The translations under genes and the position numbers were made by a program. From NCBI RefSeq assembly GCF_008704935.1, contig NZ_CP023692.1:6549501-6613500 (forward strand): a DNA stretch of 64,000 nt, read 5' to 3'. The DNA is from Streptomyces vinaceus. Its GTDB lineage: Bacteria > Actinomycetota > Actinomycetes > Streptomycetales > Streptomycetaceae. The notes beneath the pieces were generated by a model that did not search any database, was not told the origin of the DNA, and saw only the letters and a program-made list of their open reading frames with translations. This document shows positions 1-9,248 of the stretch, piece by piece (position 1 is the first letter of the stretch; each line of letters begins with the position of its first letter).

Positions 1-1095
1 GGCGTACAGCGCCTCGCCGTAGATGTCGAGCTGCAACTGGTCCATGGCCGCGTTGCCGGCGCGCACGGGGTACGAACCCCGGTAGCCCTCGAAGTGCTCC
101 AGGACCTCCTCCGTCAGGTGCGGGTCACCGTCGACGCGGTACATGATCTGCAGGGGCTCCCCGTCCGGACCCTCGTGGGCGCGCAGACGGTCGCCGAGCC
201 AGTGGGTGAAGCGGGCCGCCTCCTCCGCGAATCCGAGGTCGAGCAGGGCCCGTACCGACAGGGATCCGTCCCGCACCCAGGTGTAGCGGTAGTCCCAGTT
301 GCGCTCGCCGCCGACCTGCTCGGGAAGACCCATGGTGGCGGCGGCGACCGGGGCACCGGAGGGGGCGTAGGTGAGCAGCTTGAGGGTGATGGCCGAGCGG
401 TACACCATCTCCGCCCAGCGGCCGTGGTAGTGCGAGGTGCGCACCCACGTCTGCCAGTAGTCGACCTGTTCCCACAGTTCCTCGGTGATCCTGTCGCGCT
501 CCGGCTGTGGTGGCGGCGTCGCGCTTCCCTCCCTGTCGGTGGTGAACACCGCCGCCTCCGCCTGGCCCGTGGTGAGCGTGATCGAGGCGCGGACGTCCTG
601 GCCGTCCCGTTCGAGCGGGAAGGTGGCCTGGAGGAACGCGGTCGCCCCGGGCGCCCGGAAGGTCGCCCGGCCTTCCGTCAGGTCGAGTTGGTGCGGTGTC
701 CGCGCGTAGTCGAAGCGGGGGCGGCATTCGAGGGAGAAGCGCACGGTGCCGCGTACCGCGCGGATCACCCGGACCAGGGTGTGCCGGTCGGACGCCGTGA
801 GACCCCGGTGGACCGGCATGTAGTCGACGGTCTCGCCCACGCCGTCGGGGGACATGAAGCGGGTCACCACGACCGCGGTGTCCGGGTAGTAGAGCTGTTT
901 CCACGTCCCTTCTTCCTGTTCCGGCGCGAGCAGGAAGTGCCCGCCCCCGTCGTGGTCGAGCAGGGAGGCGAAGATGCTGGGGGAGTCGAATCGCGGGGCC
1001 GCGAACCAGTCGATCACCCCCCTCGACGACACCAGGGCCGCGGTCTGCAGGTCCCCCACGAGTCCGTGGTCGGCGATGGGCGGGTAGCGGTCCAT
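1..1095 (-). CDS. Glycoside hydrolase family 15 protein (C-terminus beyond window)
   Basis: This is the N-terminal 365 residues of a glucoamylase/trehalase-type GH15 enzyme, an (alpha/alpha)6 barrel that hydrolyses alpha-glucosidic bonds, probably in the cytosol because no signal peptide is seen. The start MDRYPPIADHGLVGDLQTAA and the segment VIDWFAAPRFDSPSIFASLL match the usual N-terminal beta-sandwich. NWDYRYTWVRDGSL (about residues 260-275) opens the catalytic barrel. GAGGAG six to eight bases before the ATG supports the start. The frame is open to base 1, so roughly 230 residues are missing. A second, complete GH15 gene lies at 16511-18316 and is clearly a paralogue. The gene reads in the same direction as the GMC oxidoreductase upstream, with a 52-base gap, so the two may be cotranscribed. 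Substrate (trehalose, maltodextrin, dextran) cannot be told from sequence. Confidence 0.93.
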   Translation of the reverse strand, partial: MDRYPPIADHGLVGDLQTAALVSSRGVIDWFAAPRFDSPSIFASLLDHDGGGHFLLAPEQEEGTWKQLYYPDTAVVVTRFMSPDGVGETVDYMPVHRGLTASDRHTLVRVIRAVRGTVRFSLECRPRFDYARTPHQLDLTEGRATFRAPGATAFLQATFPLERDGQDVRASITLTTGQAEAAVFTTDREGSATPPPQPERDRITEELWEQVDYWQTWVRTSHYHGRWAEMVYRSAITLKLLTYAPSGAPVAAATMGLPEQVGGERNWDYRYTWVRDGSLSVRALLDLGFAEEAARFTHWLGDRLRAHEGPDGEPLQIMYRVDGDPHLTEEVLEHFEGYRGSYPVRAGNAAMDQLQLDIYGEALYA

Positions 1096-1147
1096 GGTTC
1101 TCCTCCTCGGGACGCCTCAGCGGTGTTCGGCCCGGGTCCCGGTCATG

Positions 1148-2728
1148 TCATTGCAGGCGCTCGGCGAGGTGGTCCCCGACGCGCAGGGCGTTGGCGATGG
1201 CCGTCAGCGAGGGGTTGACCGCCCCGATGCTCGGGAAGAAGCTCGTGTCGACCACGTAGAGGTTGTCGAGGTCGTGGGCCTTGCAGTTGACGTCGAGGGC
1301 GGAGCTCTGCGGGTCGCGTCCGAAGCGGACGGTGCCGGCCTGGTGCGCCGTGGCGCCGATGGGCATGCCCTTGTGCAGGTAGATGCTGTGCGACAGCAGA
1401 TGGTGCTCGTGCATGCCGAGGTGGCCGAGCATGCCCTGCAGTTTGTGCCGCAGCCGCTTCAGACCGGCGGTGTTGTTCTTCTCGTCGAGGGCGAGGTGGA
1501 TCGCGCCGTCCCCGTCGAGGGTGACGCGGTTGTCCGGGTCCGGCAGGTCCTCGCCGCACAGCCAGAAGTCGACCGCGTGGTGGGCGAGTACCTCGAAGGG
1601 CATGTCCGGGGTGACGGCTCCGGCCCAGCGGGGCGCCTCGCCGTGGATCTGCTCGGAGTCGGACTTGCCGAGCATCTGGATGCCCCCGAGGGGGAAGTCC
1701 CAGTCGTCGCTGCCCAGGTACCAGTCGTGCAGTGCCAGCGTCTTCTGGAACCTGGTGCCGTTCGGTTCCTTGGAGACCGCCATCAGGGCCAGGTTGTTGT
1801 GCCGCATGTAGTGCCGGCCCACCGTGTCCGAGCTGTTGGCCAGCCCCCGCGGGTGCCGGTCGTCGGCCGAACGCAGCAGCAGTACCGCGGAGTTGACGGC
1901 CCCGCAGGCCACCACCACGACGGCGGCGGCGAAGCGGACGGTCGAGCCGTCGCCCAGTTCCGCGACGACCGAGGTGACGCTCCGTCCGGTGGGGTCCGTC
2001 TCCAGCCGGCGCACGTCGGCGTGCGTGACCAGTTCGACGTTGGGGTGTTCCAGCGCCGGGTCCACGCAGATGACCTGGGCGTCCGACTTCGCCCCGACCA
2101 GGCAGGGGAAGCCGTCGACGCGGTCGCAGCGGATGCAGGCACTGCCGTGCGCCGCCCGCCCCTGGTCGTCCTGGAGGAGGTTCACTCCGATGGGCAGGTG
2201 GAAGGGGTGCAGTCCCCGCTTCTCCAGGTCGTCGCTCAACTGCTGGATGCGCGGCTCGTGTTGTACCGGCGGATGGGCGTACTGGGCGCTCGCCGGGCCC
2301 TCGGTGGGGTCCTCGCCGTGCCGCCCGTGGACGAGGTAGAGGTGCTCGGCCTGCGTGTAGTACGGCTCCAGGTCGCCGTAGTCCAGCGGCCAGGCGGGGG
2401 AGATGCCGTCGTGGTGGCGGAGTTCGCCGAAGTCCTCGGGGCGCAGGCGGAAGAGCGCGGCGCCGTAGAACTTGGTGTTCCCGCCGACGTAGTAGTTCAC
2501 CTCGGGCGGGAAGCGGTCTCCGTTCTTGTCGTACCAGAACTCCGGTGCGCGGTACTTCCCTTTGACGAAGACCTCGGTCGAGTCCCAGTTGTCCCGTTCA
2601 CGCGGCAGGTAGCCGCCGCGTTCGAGCAGCAGGATCCGCTTTCCGGTGGGCGCCAGACGATGGGCCAGGGTGCCGCCGCCGGCCCCCGTACCGATGATGA
2701 TGACGTCGTACTCCCGCGCCTCGGGCAT
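1148..2728 (-). CDS. GMC family oxidoreductase
   Basis: FAD-dependent alcohol or sugar oxidoreductase of the glucose-methanol-choline family, 526 residues. The N-terminus carries the dinucleotide-binding motif VIIIGTGAGGGTLAHRL, and the C-terminus has the family block VVDTSFFPSIGAVNPSLTAI, which forms the end of the FAD and active site. I chose the ATG at 2728 rather than the GTG at 2737 because GGAGGT sits seven bases ahead of it. There is no signal peptide, so it is cytosolic. Its place between a GH15 glucosidase and a cyclase-fold enzyme suggests sugar or polyol oxidation, but this is context only. Acceptor and substrate are unknown. Confidence 0.92.
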   Translation of the reverse strand: MPEAREYDVIIIGTGAGGGTLAHRLAPTGKRILLLERGGYLPRERDNWDSTEVFVKGKYRAPEFWYDKNGDRFPPEVNYYVGGNTKFYGAALFRLRPEDFGELRHHDGISPAWPLDYGDLEPYYTQAEHLYLVHGRHGEDPTEGPASAQYAHPPVQHEPRIQQLSDDLEKRGLHPFHLPIGVNLLQDDQGRAAHGSACIRCDRVDGFPCLVGAKSDAQVICVDPALEHPNVELVTHADVRRLETDPTGRSVTSVVAELGDGSTVRFAAAVVVVACGAVNSAVLLLRSADDRHPRGLANSSDTVGRHYMRHNNLALMAVSKEPNGTRFQKTLALHDWYLGSDDWDFPLGGIQMLGKSDSEQIHGEAPRWAGAVTPDMPFEVLAHHAVDFWLCGEDLPDPDNRVTLDGDGAIHLALDEKNNTAGLKRLRHKLQGMLGHLGMHEHHLLSHSIYLHKGMPIGATAHQAGTVRFGRDPQSSALDVNCKAHDLDNLYVVDTSFFPSIGAVNPSLTAIANALRVGDHLAERLQ

Positions 2729-2858
2729 GCGGGCCACCTCCCCGGAGCACGGATCTGCTCCTGTCGGGTGAGTTGGGGTGCATCCAGCACCTACAACGTA
2801 GCTCCGGCGGGCATGCCCAGCGACTCGGGCGGGCCGCAGCGCCCGGGCGCCCGGCAGG

Positions 2859-3791
2859 TCACAGGATCGCGAGGGGGTTGACGGGGGAACCGGTCGCCGC
2901 GGGCAGCCGTAGCGGCGCGATCACGCAGACGAACGACCACCGGCCCTCCCGCTCGCACAAGGGGGCCAGCTCCTCGAACTGCAGGTAGTCGAGCAGGTGC
3001 AGCCCCATGGCGTGGATGGCCAGTACGTGTACCGGGAAGGCGACGCCCCGCGCGGCGCTGGGAGCCGTGTCGTTGTTGCCGTCGCTGCCGAGCACGGCCA
3101 CGTGGCGGTCGGCCAGGAAGCGCAGGGCGGTCGGGTGCAGTCCGGCCCGCGCGCCGGCCGCGTCCCAGGCGCCGAGCTCCCGGCGCCGCCGCCGGTGCCC
3201 GACGCGTACGAGGAGGATGTCGCCCGCGCCCACCCGCACCCCCTGCCGCGCTTCGGCGGCGGCCAGGTCCTCCGCGCTCACGTGCGTTCCCGGTTCGAGC
3301 CAGCGGGTGCCGTGCAGGCGCGGGATGTCCAGGAGCACTCCGCGGCCCACGATGCCGTCGCGGGCCAGGTCGATGGAGAGGGCCGCGGCGCCGTCCGGGG
3401 AGAGCACGTCCGCGGCGGGGACGCCGCCGTACAGGGTGCCCTCGTAGATGACGTGGCACAGGGCGTCGATGTGGCTGTCGACGTCGCCGTGGACGTTCAT
3501 GGCGATGCGGTCCCGGGCGAACTGCAGGCCGCCCGGGTCCGGGGCGCCGCCGACGGGCGCCGTGAGCCGGTGCTGCGCCGGTTCGGCGTTGTCCGGTGCC
3601 TCGTGCGTGTTCACGGGCGCGGCGAGCGAGACCGTGCGGCCGGAGCGCACCTCGCGGAGCGCGGCCAGCGTCCGCGCGGGGGTGAGGGTGGCCAGGGCCC
3701 CCCGGGGCCCGGCCCCACCGGGGGCCGCCCGGCGCAGTTCACGGTAGAGCGAGCGGAAGCCGGCCTCGGTCATCCCGTCGGACGTACCCAT
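2859..3791 (-). CDS. Cyclase family protein (kynurenine-formamidase-like metal hydrolase)
   Basis: Member of the PF04199 cyclase/formamidase fold, about 310 residues. The metal-binding signature is seen as HGDVDSHIDALCHVIYEG around residues 105-125, where His and Asp ligands usually hold Zn or Mn. Related enzymes hydrolyse N-formylkynurenine, isatin or other amide or lactone bonds; the substrate here is not evident. The start is uncertain: the ATG at 3791 (MGTSDG) has GAGG only two bases upstream, a GTG at 3809 is possible, and an ATG at 3773 is a third option. It is divergent from the DUF389 gene and reads toward the GMC oxidoreductase with a 130-base gap. Confidence 0.85.
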   Translation of the reverse strand: MGTSDGMTEAGFRSLYRELRRAAPGGAGPRGALATLTPARTLAALREVRSGRTVSLAAPVNTHEAPDNAEPAQHRLTAPVGGAPDPGGLQFARDRIAMNVHGDVDSHIDALCHVIYEGTLYGGVPAADVLSPDGAAALSIDLARDGIVGRGVLLDIPRLHGTRWLEPGTHVSAEDLAAAEARQGVRVGAGDILLVRVGHRRRRRELGAWDAAGARAGLHPTALRFLADRHVAVLGSDGNNDTAPSAARGVAFPVHVLAIHAMGLHLLDYLQFEELAPLCEREGRWSFVCVIAPLRLPAATGSPVNPLAIL

Positions 3792-3947
3792 GTCCTCACG
3801 ATCGGGCACCCCGGCGGCCCGCGCGCGCCGAGCCGCGCGGCGGCCGCACCCGATTTGCCGAGCTCCCGGGCCGCCGCGTTAATGGACGGGCGGCCCCGTC
3901 CGTGCCCGACGCACCCGTGCGCTCCCCTCTGACCCGCGGAGATTCGC

Positions 3948-4901
3948 TTGGACATGCTGCACGTCCGGGCCGTCAGCCCGCCGGACCTCACGGGAAGCGT
4001 CATGGCCCTGTTGAGCGCCCAGCCGTGTGTCCTCAACCTCTCCCTGCGGCCCGACAGCGTACGGAACCCCGACGGCGACGCCATCGTGTGCGACGTCCTG
4101 ACCGGAGTCGCCAACGAGGTGCTGCGCGGGCTGCGCGACCTCGGACTGGAACGGCGGGGGTCCATCGTCCTCGACCCGATCGACACGGCCTTCTCCGACC
4201 ACGCGGCCAGAGCCGGGGCCGAGGTCCTCGGGTCGCGGCTGCGCGTGCCGGTGTGGGAGCAGGTGGAGGCCCGGATCCGGGCCGAGGGACGCTATCCGCC
4301 GAGCTTCTACCTCTTCATGGCCATCGCCGGTGTCATCGGCGCGGTCGGCATCATCACCAACTCGCAGATCCTCATCGTCGCGGCCATGGTGGTCGGTCCG
4401 GAGTACGCGGCCGTCACCAGCGTGGCCCTGGGCATCGACCACCGCTCCCGGCCCCCCGTCCGGGAGGGCCTCGCGGCGCTGTGCGGGGGCTTCCTGCTGG
4501 CCGTGGCGGCGACCTTCCTGTTCGCCCTGTTCGTCCGCGGCTTCGCCCTCCAGCCGCGCGCCTTCGAACTCGGCCTCAGGCCCGTGTCGAACCTGATCAA
4601 CACACCCAACTTCTTCTCGGCGGTGGTGGCCGTGCTCGCCGCGGTCGTGGGCATCGTCTCGCTGACCGAGGCCCGCACCAGCGCACTGCTCGGCGTCTTC
4701 ATCTCGGTGACGACGATTCCGGCGGCGGCCGACATCGGGGTCTCCTGTGCGTTCGCCAGCTGGGACGAGGCCCTGGGGTCTCTGTTCCAGCTGCTGCTCA
4801 ACATCGCCGTACTGATCCTGGTCGGAACCGGGACGCTCAAGGTCCAGCGGGCGATGTGGCGGCGGGTCAGCGCGCACCGGACCCGGCGGACCGGGCCGTG
4901 A
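3948..4901 (+). CDS. DUF389 domain-containing membrane protein
   Basis: Membrane protein of the DUF389 (TIGR00341-like) family, 317 residues. Residues 1-110 form a soluble N-terminal region. A hydrophobic block begins near SFYLFMAIAGVIGAVGIITN and continues with about five or six predicted membrane helices (for example FLLAVAATFLFALFVRG). No biochemical role is firmly established for the family. The start is a TTG with GGAG six bases upstream; the in-frame ATG at 3954 would have a twelve-base spacing and is less likely. The stop overlaps the GTG of the proton antiporter by three bases (GTGA), so the two are almost surely translated together, which hints at a joint role in ion or small-solute transport. 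Confidence 0.9.
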   Translation: MDMLHVRAVSPPDLTGSVMALLSAQPCVLNLSLRPDSVRNPDGDAIVCDVLTGVANEVLRGLRDLGLERRGSIVLDPIDTAFSDHAARAGAEVLGSRLRVPVWEQVEARIRAEGRYPPSFYLFMAIAGVIGAVGIITNSQILIVAAMVVGPEYAAVTSVALGIDHRSRPPVREGLAALCGGFLLAVAATFLFALFVRGFALQPRAFELGLRPVSNLINTPNFFSAVVAVLAAVVGIVSLTEARTSALLGVFISVTTIPAAADIGVSCAFASWDEALGSLFQLLLNIAVLILVGTGTLKVQRAMWRRVSAHRTRRTGP

Positions 4902-6661
4902 ACACGGCCGCCGCCCTGTCGGAGGACCAGGTGTTCACGGGCCTCGCGCTGATCGTCGTCCTGGCCGTGGGCTCCCAGCTGCTGGCGGGCCGGCTGCGCG
5001 TCCCCGCGCTGATCGTCCTGCTGCCGGTGGGATTCGCCGCCGGCGCGCTGACCGGTGACGTGAACCCCGAGAAACTGCTCGGGTCCGCCTTCTCGCCGCT
5101 GGTCTCGCTGGCCGTCGCGGTGATCCTCTACGACGCCGGGCTCGGCCTGGACCTCAAGCGGTTCAGGGAGCACACCCGGCGGGTGGTGGTGCGGCTGCTC
5201 TGGCTCGGCGTGCTGCTCACCGCCGGGTCGGCGGCGCTGCTCGCCGCGGTGTTGCTGGGGATGTCGGGCGGCGCGGCCGTGATGCTCGGAACCATCCTGA
5301 TCGTGTCCGGCCCGACCGTCGTCGGACCGCTGCTGAATTTCGTACGTCCCACCGAACGGCTCCAGCACATCCTCATCTGGGAGGGCACGCTCATCGACCC
5401 GGTGGGAGCCATCCTGGGCGCCCTCGTCTTCCACGGCGTGGTGGCCGGGAACAGCAGCGGCCCCGGCGGCAAGGTGGTCGCGTTCGCCGCCAGCGCCGCG
5501 GTGGGCCTGGCCGGCGGCGCCGTGGGGACCGTGGTGCTCATGCTGCTGCGCAGGCTGCGGCCCGGGCCGGTGCTGGGCACCACGGGCCAGCTGGCCGCCG
5601 TGATCGGGGTGGCGGCGGCCTGCAACGTGATCCGGGACGACACGGGCATGATCGCCGCCGTCCTGATGGGGCTGGCCGTGGCGAACCTGCCCGGCGCGGA
5701 GACGGGCGCCCGCAACCCGTTCTTCGAGACCCTGGTGCACCTGGTCATCGGCCTCCTGTTCATCTCCATCTCGGCCACCGTCAGCCCCCAGTCGCTGCGC
5801 CACGTGGTGCTGCCCACGCTCGCTCTCGTCGCGGTCCTCGTCCTGGTGACCAGACCCCTCGTGGCGGCCATCGCCTCGATCGGTACGGATCTGACGCGCG
5901 GGGAGCGCGGATTCCTTGGCTGGATGGCGCCGCGCGGCATCGTGGCCGCGGCCACCGCCTCGACGTTCTCCGCCACGCTGGCCGCCAAGGGCGTGGGCGG
6001 CGCGTCGAAGATCCTTCCCGCCACCTTCGTGGTGATCGTCGCGACCGTCACGCTCTACGGGCTCACCGCCGTGCCGGTCGCGAAACGGCTGGGCGTCGTG
6101 CGCTCCTCGCGCTCCCGGCCGCTGCTGGTGGGCGGTGCTCCCTGGGTGGTCGATCTCGGACTGGCCCTGCGTTCGGCCGGGCTGGAGGTGGTCATGTGGG
6201 CGGGGCACGACGCGCAGCGGGACCGGATCAGGGCCGCCGGGCTCGAACTCGCCCCCGGGGAGCTGTTCGCCGCGGCCACCGGCTCGGGCGCCGAGCTGGA
6301 GGGCCTCACCGGGGTCCTGCTCCTGACCGACGAGAGCGACTTCAACGCCCTGGCCTCCATGAACCTCCGGGGCAGCGTGGAGGGCCCGGTGTACCGCCTG
6401 GGGCCGGAGACCGACACCCAGGGCGTCGTCGCCCCGTACACCGGCGGCCAGGTGCTCTTCGATCCCGCGCTGACCGGGGCGGAGCTCTCGCGCCGCTACG
6501 AGCGGGGCGCCCGCGTCGTCACGCGCCGCCTCGACGGGCCCGTTCCCGCCGGGCACCACCTGCTGTTCCTGGTACGTGCCGACGGGGTGCTGCTGCCCGT
6601 CACCCGGACCGGCGGTCCGGTGCCGCGGCCGGGGGACGTCGCCGTACTCCTGGGCGGCTGA
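4898..6661 (+). CDS. Cation:proton antiporter with TrkA-N-like regulatory domain
   Basis: Monovalent cation:proton antiporter of the CPA1/CPA2 superfamily, 587 residues. About twelve hydrophobic segments occupy residues 10-400, including the conserved region GTILIVSGPTVVGPLLNF and a second one around EGTLIDPVGAILGAL, whose acidic residue is typical of the ion-binding site. From about residue 405 (RPLLVGGAPWVVDLGLALRS) a soluble Rossmann-like domain resembling TrkA-N follows and would sense nucleotides. The GTG start at 4898 overlaps the stop of the DUF389 gene. Likely role: Na+ or K+ export or pH homeostasis. Cation specificity is not visible. Confidence 0.9.
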   Translation: MNTAAALSEDQVFTGLALIVVLAVGSQLLAGRLRVPALIVLLPVGFAAGALTGDVNPEKLLGSAFSPLVSLAVAVILYDAGLGLDLKRFREHTRRVVVRLLWLGVLLTAGSAALLAAVLLGMSGGAAVMLGTILIVSGPTVVGPLLNFVRPTERLQHILIWEGTLIDPVGAILGALVFHGVVAGNSSGPGGKVVAFAASAAVGLAGGAVGTVVLMLLRRLRPGPVLGTTGQLAAVIGVAAACNVIRDDTGMIAAVLMGLAVANLPGAETGARNPFFETLVHLVIGLLFISISATVSPQSLRHVVLPTLALVAVLVLVTRPLVAAIASIGTDLTRGERGFLGWMAPRGIVAAATASTFSATLAAKGVGGASKILPATFVVIVATVTLYGLTAVPVAKRLGVVRSSRSRPLLVGGAPWVVDLGLALRSAGLEVVMWAGHDAQRDRIRAAGLELAPGELFAAATGSGAELEGLTGVLLLTDESDFNALASMNLRGSVEGPVYRLGPETDTQGVVAPYTGGQVLFDPALTGAELSRRYERGARVVTRRLDGPVPAGHHLLFLVRADGVLLPVTRTGGPVPRPGDVAVLLGG

Positions 6662-6681
6662 GGGCGCCGAGGAGCGCGGCG

Positions 6682-7734
6682 TCACCGCTCCTTGGCCGGA
6701 TCCCGGTTCACGGCCGTGCGGCGCAGGTCGTTCTCGGCGAGGGGTTGCAGGGTGCCGCTGGTGTCCAGCCGGTAGAGCAGGACCAGCGGCGGTCCGACGA
6801 GCACGATCGCGATGGCCGTGACCAGGAGCAGCCAGCGCAGGGTCGTCGGGGCTCCGGCCGCCTGGTCCACGGTGAGCGAGGTGGGGATGAGGTACGGGCG
6901 CTGGGCCAGCCCCCAGGCGATCACGACGAGGGCGACGCTGCCGACCGCCGTGATCCTCGCCCAGCCGGTGGCCCTGCGGTACAGCAGCCAGGCGGTGGCC
7001 ACCGCGCAGGCGGCGGCCACCAGGACGACGGCCAGGCCGGCGCCGCTGGTGAGGCCGTCGTAGACGTAGCGCGCGTCGTGGTGGGTGACGGCGAGGCCGA
7101 CGACGGCCAGCACGGCGACGACCCCGAGGCTGCACCAGGCCCGCAGCCGGAAGTAGTGGACGAGGTCGGGGGCGTCGAAGCGGCGGGCGTCGGCGGTGAG
7201 GAACACCGCGCCCAGGAAGGCGGTCGCGGCGACGGTGAGCAGCCCGGCGAGTACGGACGTCCCGTTGGACCACGCGTCGGCGGACGCCTCCGTCCCCGGA
7301 GCGACCCGGCCCGTGGCCAGCCCGCCGACGACCGCCCCGAGGAAGAAGGGCACCAGGAGGGAGGACACGGCGAAGGCGGCGCCGTAGATCCTGCGTCGCG
7401 CGAGGCGGGTCATGGGCTTGCGCAGGGCGAAGCCCGCACCGCGCAGGACGAGCCCGACGGCGGCGAGCGCCAGGGGGAGCCACATGGCCGTGAAGACAGT
7501 CTGGAACAGGACCGGAAAGCCCGTCCACATGAACACCAGGACGAAGATGAGCCAGACGTTGTTCGTCTCCCAGACGGGCTCCATCGCGTGGTCGATCAGC
7601 CAGCGGGGCCTCTTGCCCCGTTCGGAGCCCCCCGCGAAGAGGTCCCAGAACCCCGCCCCGTAGTCGGTCCCGCCCGCACACGCGTAGGCGGCCACCGCGG
7701 CCAGCAGCACCCACGCCACGACGTCCTGGATCAT
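6682..7734 (-). CDS. cydB: Cytochrome d ubiquinol oxidase subunit II
   Basis: Subunit II of the bd-type terminal oxidase, 350 residues with about eight or nine transmembrane helices. It starts with the conserved MIQDVVAWVLLAAVAAYACA and contains GGTDYGAGFWDLFAG and HAMEPVWETNNVWLIFVLV, hallmarks of CydB. It pairs with CydA to reduce O2 to water at very low oxygen, feeding on menaquinol in actinobacteria. The ATG overlaps the cydA stop (ATGA) and has GGAGGAG upstream, so the subunits are coupled. The cydCD transporter genes that often follow in streptomycetes are not here; the next gene downstream is the convergent antiporter. Confidence 0.96.
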   Translation of the reverse strand: MIQDVVAWVLLAAVAAYACAGGTDYGAGFWDLFAGGSERGKRPRWLIDHAMEPVWETNNVWLIFVLVFMWTGFPVLFQTVFTAMWLPLALAAVGLVLRGAGFALRKPMTRLARRRIYGAAFAVSSLLVPFFLGAVVGGLATGRVAPGTEASADAWSNGTSVLAGLLTVAATAFLGAVFLTADARRFDAPDLVHYFRLRAWCSLGVVAVLAVVGLAVTHHDARYVYDGLTSGAGLAVVLVAAACAVATAWLLYRRATGWARITAVGSVALVVIAWGLAQRPYLIPTSLTVDQAAGAPTTLRWLLLVTAIAIVLVGPPLVLLYRLDTSGTLQPLAENDLRRTAVNRDPAKER

Positions 7735-9203
7735 CGCGCTCCTCCGTCACCGCGTGCGGAGCCGTGATCCGGTGCGGCCGCGGCGGTCGCCCGGCGCGGC
7801 CCGTAGGGGGTGTCGCCTTCCGGCGTGCCGGCGGCCTCGGCATCGCCCTGCTGTTCGTCGGCGGCCCGCCAGCGGGTGCGCATCTTGAGCAGGACGCCCA
7901 GGAAGGTCGCGAAGATCAGTACGTAGACCACGATGACGAGGGCGAGCATCGTCCACAGCGACGCCGCCCGGGTGTCCGTGACGGCTTCGGACACCCGCAT
8001 GTTCTCGTAGACGATCCAGGGCTGGCGCCCCACCTCGGTGGTGATCCAGCCGCATTCCACCGTCACCAGGCAGGCCGCCCCGGCCACGGCGGCGCACCGG
8101 AAGAACCACGGTGAGCGCGGCAGGTCGCGGCGGCGCAGCCAGCACCAGCCGTACCAGAGCGCGAGCAGGACGAGGAGGCTTCCGATCGTCACCATGATGT
8201 CGAACGCCCAGTGGGCGATCGTGGCCTGCGTCGCCGTCGGGCGGTCGCTCGCGGGGACCGACGACAGCCCCGTCACCTGGGTGTCCGGACTGAAACCGGC
8301 GAGGATCGAGTCCAGTTGGGGGATCTTGAGCCCGCCGGTGACCGTTCCGTCGGCGTGCAGGCGCCCGAACATGTACTCGGGTACGTGGGTGTCGGTCTTC
8401 CAGACGATCTCAGTCGCGGCGAACTTGATCGGCTGCTTGTGGAAGACGGACCGCGCGATGGAGTCCCCGAGCACGAACTGCACGGGGGTGAGGATCGCGG
8501 CGACGGTGAACGGGACGGTGAAGCCCAGCCGGTGGTAGTGGTCACGCCGGCCGCGCAGCCACCCGACCGCGTACACCCCGGCCACGACGTAGCCCGCCGT
8601 GAGGACGACGCCCGCCACGAAGTGCCAGTACTCGGGGCCGAACATCGGCGTGAAGATCGCCTTGCGGACGTTGACGTCGACGGGATTTCCGCCCGCGTCG
8701 AGCGTGAAGCCGCGCGGCGTGTTCATCCAGGAGTTTGCGGCGATGATGCCGAACGCCCCCAGCAGCGCCGTCAGCGGCAGGGGGAGCCCCAGCCAGAAGT
8801 GCGTCCACGGCTTCAGCCTGCGCCAGCCGTAGAGGTAGAGGGCGATGAGGATCGCCTCCAGGAAGAACGCCCACGCCTCCACCCCGAACCCGAGGCCGAA
8901 GACATCGCCCCACCGGCCCATCAGGCCCGGCCAGAGCAGGCCGAACTCGAAGGAGAGCACGGTCCCGGTGACGATGCCGATGGCGAACTGCACGGCCATG
9001 ACCGCCGACCAGCGCCGCGCGAGCAGCAGGGCGACCGGGTCGCCCTTGCGCAGGCCGCGGTAGTGCATCAGGAGGGTGATGGCCGGCAGAGCCACGCCGA
9101 AGGGCACGAGCAGGATGTGGGAGGCCAGGGTGAAGGCCATCAGTTCGCGGGCGGGGAGCAGTTGCGGAGGGGTGTCCGCCATGATCGCGATTGCGCTGTT
9201 CAT
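7731..9203 (-). CDS. cydA: Cytochrome ubiquinol oxidase subunit I
   Basis: Heme-bearing subunit I of the cytochrome bd oxidase, 490 residues. The N-terminal ELMAFTLASHILLVPFGVAL contains the heme-ligand His; ANSWMNTPRGF and the Q-loop/heme block GRQPWIVYENMRV are typical. Nine or so membrane helices are seen. The ATG at 9203 has AAGG nearby; MADTPPQ at 9182 is an alternative without a ribosome site. It is translationally coupled to cydB. I saw no clear Rex operator (TTGTGAA-type palindrome) in the 45 bases before the start, which is unusual since streptomycete cyd operons are normally Rex-controlled. The promoter may lie inside the SDR gene upstream. Confidence 0.96.
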   Translation of the reverse strand: MNSAIAIMADTPPQLLPARELMAFTLASHILLVPFGVALPAITLLMHYRGLRKGDPVALLLARRWSAVMAVQFAIGIVTGTVLSFEFGLLWPGLMGRWGDVFGLGFGVEAWAFFLEAILIALYLYGWRRLKPWTHFWLGLPLPLTALLGAFGIIAANSWMNTPRGFTLDAGGNPVDVNVRKAIFTPMFGPEYWHFVAGVVLTAGYVVAGVYAVGWLRGRRDHYHRLGFTVPFTVAAILTPVQFVLGDSIARSVFHKQPIKFAATEIVWKTDTHVPEYMFGRLHADGTVTGGLKIPQLDSILAGFSPDTQVTGLSSVPASDRPTATQATIAHWAFDIMVTIGSLLVLLALWYGWCWLRRRDLPRSPWFFRCAAVAGAACLVTVECGWITTEVGRQPWIVYENMRVSEAVTDTRAASLWTMLALVIVVYVLIFATFLGVLLKMRTRWRAADEQQGDAEAAGTPEGDTPYGPRRATAAAAPDHGSARGDGGAR

Positions 9204-9248
9204 ATGGGCCTTAGCAGTTCGTGCCGGACGGCTGGAGGACTGGGGGCC

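Noticed and set aside
4307..7843. 1,178-codon minus-strand frame across DUF389, antiporter and cydB
   Set aside because: Antisense/shadow composition with no family signal; the genes on the real frames are unambiguous.
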